From assembly GCF_000002985.6 (NCBI RefSeq), contig NC_003281.10, forward strand, positions 9,176,001-9,240,000: DNA of 64,000 bases, given 5' to 3'. This document shows, piece after piece, positions 60,738 through 64,000 of the stretch; the first letter of the stretch is position 1; each line of letters starts with the position of its first letter. The position numbers and the translations under genes are program-made. This DNA comes from Caenorhabditis elegans. Taxonomy: Eukaryota; Nematoda; Chromadorea; Rhabditida; Rhabditidae. The notes beneath the pieces are model-generated. The model did no database searches, had not been told where the DNA came from, and saw only the letters and a program-made list of their open reading frames with translations.

Positions 60738-61518
60738 CACTGCAACTTTTTCCTCACGAGGGACGAGGAAAAGTGGTTTCTAGGCCATGGCTGAGGGGCC
60801 GACAAGTTTCAGCGGCCATTTATCTTGCTTTGTTTTCCGCCTGTTTTCTTTTGTTTTTCACAGCTTTTTCCCGGTTTTTTCTTATTAAAACTGATAAATA
60901 AATACTTTTTGCAGATGCTAAAACAATTTCCAAGTAAAAAAATTATGTATTCAGTGGGCAAGCAGCGGTGAAAGTGGTCAATGCAATATGATGGATTACG
61001 GGAATACAAAACCTAAACTTTTTCTGAAACATGATACATACGATGCTTAGATGCTGATTTTCATAACGAGACCGCTGAAAAAGTTTTGAGGTTTTCAAAA
61101 TTCAACTTTTTGTGCGAAAATCTCGACTTTTTCACCAAAAAAGTTGAATTTCGGAAACCTCAAAACTTTTTCAGCGGTCTCGTTTATGAATCAGGTAGTC
61201 TCAGCATTTAAGCAGCATATGTATCATGTTTCAGAAAAAGTTTAGGTTTTGTATTCCCGTAATCCATCATATTACAATGCCCACTTTCACCGCTGCTTGC
61301 CCACTGAATACATGATTTTTTTACTTGGAAATTGTTTTAGCATCTGCAAAAAATATTTATTTATCAGTTTTATTAAGAAAAAATGAAAAAAATCGATGAA
61401 AAACAAAAGAAAACAGGCGGAAAACAAAGCAAGATAATGGCCGCTGAAACTTGTCGGCCCCTCGGCCATGACCTAGAAACCACTTTTCCTCGTCCCTCGT
61501 GAGGAAAAAGTTGCAGTG
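60738..61518. mobile_element. 781 bp palindromic DNA-transposon-like element with 5 bp flanking duplication
   Basis: The left end CACTGCAACTTTTTCCTCAC is matched by the reverse complement of the right end. The arms remain over about 90% alike by eye for roughly 350-370 bp each, with a small centre near 61120. Examples are GTTTTCCGCCTGTTTTCTTT, ATGATGGATTACGGGAATAC and GAGACCGCTGAAAAAGTTTT on both arms. AGGTG flanks both sides directly (60733-60737 and 61519-61523), a candidate target-site duplication. No transposase is encoded, so it would be a non-autonomous element. The superfamily is unassigned. Confidence 0.85.
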
Positions 61519-61523
61519 AGGTG

Positions 61524-63020
61524 ACCGCTAAAAAAATGTAAATATTGATAAGGACATAATAAAGTTAAAGCGACAAAGAAAAAACAAGGAAAATATGATT
61601 CAAAACGTATATTCTCTAATCGGAACAATACAATAGCGTCAACAATATGACACATTTATTGAAAATAGAAAATCCAAAAAGAAAATTGAATCAAAACTCT
61701 GCTTGGAGCGTAATACAACAATCCAAGAGAGAATAAATGATCTTTCAACTAGCTTATCAGTTTCAAATTCAATACAACCCATCAGTCTATTTCTATCAGA
61801 GAGTGACCAACGTTACTGATAAATAGAATACGACTGTTTTGGCTTGAAAAGTCTGTTAGATTGTTTCAAATGAAGTGTCAAAAGAACCAATAAAGCATGG
61901 TCAGTGAGTGTTGATCGGCAAAAAATGGAGCTGAAGTGTAAGTAAACTTCAAAGTCATGTGGGTGTAAAAAAGAAGGAATTCGAATTTCAACGGACCGGA
62001 AAACATCGATATGTGCCATTTTCATTTTTTTTATTTCCTGGTTTTCGTTCAATTTTATGCTTTAGGCTGCTGAGTCCCACAAAAACACTTTTTTTGTAGA
62101 AAAGAATGCAACAATAATTTGTGCGAAGATTGCATGGAAGAAAGGAAAAAAAGCAACACAAAAAATAGAAGAGGAATGCAAGGCAGTTGCCGTCAACTTG
62201 ACGGGCGGGAGGGAAAATGCAAGAACGACAGGGCAGGAGGGTCTTGAAATGGCACTTTGTGTATATATTAGAAACGGGGAATTCTGGAGGAGGAGAAGCA
62301 CAAAATGAGCACAGGAAGGAAGGAGAGAACAGAGCAAGACGAGTCTTTCAAAGGAGAAGAGGGCCTAATTTCAATGAGCTGCGCTTGGTCAAAGACTTCT
62401 CGAAAATCAATGCAGACAGAGGGAAAGAGAGAGAGAGAGAGAGCGAGTGAAGAACAGGTGCTAGGCTTCATATCTAGAGCTGATAGTGTGAACTTATGTT
62501 TTCAGTGATGCATTTGAAAAATTCATACACAATTTCAGTTTTTTTTGAGTCTCTAAATTATTTTTTCCAGATTCTAACCAATATTTTAAATAAAACTGAG
62601 TTTTTCCACAATAATAATTAAAACACTACAGACCTCTACAGAAAACTACAATCAAGTGATCATAATAGGATCATGCTCCCCCACAAATTAGATGAACACA
62701 GAGCACAAAAATAAGAAAAACAGCTATCCAGACAGGCAGACATATCGGTCACACGAAGGGACAAAGAAGGGAAGAAAAGTATTCGTGAGCACAAACAACA
62801 ACCCATCACTTTGTTTGTGCAAAATAAAGACCTAGTGAAACTGCTTCCACGAAAGCGACTGCCGTCTTGAATTGCGAAGGACCCACCCGCGGCGGTTCTC
62901 ATTGTTTTTTGGAGCAACTAGAATTCGAAATGAACGGAACCGAAGATGAAAATAATAATTTGAAAAGATCGATGAGAAAGAGGGTTTTCCATCGCGGCTT
63001 TGAGACAGACAGCGATCATT
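61524..63020. other. Non-coding stretch, no supported gene
   Basis: AT-rich with purine-rich tracts and short open frames of poor quality on both strands. A (GA)n simple repeat lies at about 62421-62450. No RNA gene or regulatory element was recognised. Confidence 0.55.
62421..62450. repeat. (GA)n simple repeat
   Basis: An uninterrupted AGAGAGAGAGAG run within a purine-rich stretch (GGGAAAGAGAGAGAGAGAG). Confidence 0.8.
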
Positions 63021-63024
63021 GAAA

Positions 63025-63325
63025 ATGGATATTTGTAGTGCAAACTCCTTGCGCGCCAACACAACAGCTAGCGTGGTGAACAAATCGGAGGAGTGTGTGA
63101 AATGTTTTGGAAATATTCAGAGACATATTGATGTTTATAAATTTGATTATTTCTCGAGCGCTAGAGAAAATCTTGATTTCAGAAATGATGCTGGTTGACA
63201 CAAACGCCAAATGGCAACAGCTGAACTCTACTGGAAAAAAGCCTAGCTATGACGCAAATGGTTTTCAAGAATATCCAGGTACGCTTCGAGAGATATCACC
63301 ATGGCATGCTCATATTATAGGTTAA
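63025..63325 (+). other. Possible small gene or terminal exon(s), unresolved
   Basis: One ATG frame (63025-63198) reads 57 residues (MDICSANSLRANTTASVVNK start; GNIQRHIDVYKFDYFSSARE middle). A TTTCAG acceptor at 63176-63181 precedes a second ATG frame (63185-63325, 46 residues, MMLVDTNAKWQQLNSTGKKP start). That frame could be a last exon, since AATAAA follows at 63389. The two frames overlap by a few codons, so at most one is used as written. An acceptor at 63442-63443 would allow a further short exon. No homology is recognised. Confidence 0.25.
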
Positions 63326-63572
63326 GAACAAAGACGGCCTTTCTGAATATGACATGAGGAAGAGGAGGAGAAAATTTTATATACACTCAATAAATCAGAT
63401 TTATACTAATTTAGTCCGTTCAAACTAAACATTTTTATTCTAGACAGCTTCACATCAGCAGATATAAGAAGTAAAAAATTTGAAACAATTTAAATAGGTA
63501 TAATCAGAATCAATGTCTTGACTCACTATTACGCTAACATAGGAATTAAATATTACTCCGACGCAAAATTTC

Positions 63573-63690
63573 CGTAATTTTGCGTTAAAAATACGGTATC
63601 CGGTCTCGGCACGAAATATGTTGTTAAATACAAGAATGTGCGCGCCTTTAAAGAGTACCGTTCTTTTAGCGTAAGAAACGCAAGATTTCG
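63573..63690. repeat. Dispersed repeat, copy 7 (half unit)
   Basis: AAAAATACGGTATCCGGTCTCGGCACGAAA followed by GTGCGCGCCTTTAAAGAGTACCG, the same arm as the other copies. The end window 63691-64000 shows no gene. Confidence 0.6.
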
Positions 63691-64000
63691 AGTATGGACA
63701 ATATCAAAACTGGATGACAAATTAAAGAATGATCGCTTTCGTTTTCGAAGAACAGATTTTTAAACTTTTTTCACAACTTTAATACTATTTGACAAAGATA
63801 GAATCGAAAATACGCAACACGGAAGAATATAACAAATGACACAAAAACAGAACCGTCGAACTGATTACTGTGTGATTGATTGGTTTAGTGCGAACAAGTG
63901 TTTGTCCAAATGTTCCAACCGGATCGCCGATTTGTCTCTTTCCTCTCACCACGAAATAGAAAAACAAACATTAGGTTTATCAAAACTGACCAATGTCTTT

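Noticed and set aside
1..64000. tRNA, rRNA, CRISPR arrays, bacterial-type operons or viral genes
   Set aside because: No tRNA cloverleaf signature, repeat-spacer pattern or polymerase/capsid-like frame was seen on reading both strands; small structured RNAs cannot be excluded without a covariance search.

Overview
This window looks like Caenorhabditis elegans, most probably chromosome III. The evidence is AT-rich intergenic DNA, many introns of about 45-80 nt, TTTTCAG-type splice acceptors (several right before start codons, as in trans-splicing), and TTAGGC-like repeats. The proteins match cng-1, cls-3 and rnr-1 as I know them. Exon models were built by hand from splice signals and checked for frame closure; no alignment or transcript data were used.

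Layout, left to right. 1-5549: no convincing gene, apart from a ~0.5 kb imperfect palindrome and a possible distal first exon. 5550-9565 (+): cng-1, a cyclic-nucleotide-gated channel. 10077-16751 (+): a small two-TM protein with a PPxY tail, possibly in an operon with cng-1; its 5.9 kb second intron contains the whole of cls-3 (10628-15077, -), a CLASP microtubule regulator. 17219-23507 and 23945-30164 (both -): two tandem, head-to-tail giant secreted proteins with five Kunitz domains among cysteine-rich lustrin/EB-type repeats. 30201-31854 (+): an unrecognised 349-residue protein, divergent from the second Kunitz gene by 36 bp. 32325-39435 (-): a rhodopsin-class GPCR with a 5.25 kb first intron. 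39436-49520: about 10 kb without a supportable gene, holding a degenerate telomere-like repeat. 49521-52248 (-): rnr-1, ribonucleotide reductase large subunit. 53235-55210 (-): a BTB/T1 - polyproline - CRIB protein. 56180-60315 (-): a SEC14L1-type PRELI - CRAL-TRIO - GOLD protein. 60738-61518: a 781 bp palindromic transposon-like element. 61519-64000: mostly non-coding with weak coding candidates near 63.0-63.5 kb.

The genes do not form one pathway. Shared themes are cell division (rnr-1 and cls-3, both with E2F-like promoter sites), sensory or neuronal signalling (cng-1 and the GPCR), and extracellular matrix or protease-inhibitor-like proteins (the Kunitz pair). The right-hand 12 kb is rich in one dispersed repeat family that recurs in the introns and flanks of the BTB-CRIB and SEC14-like genes.
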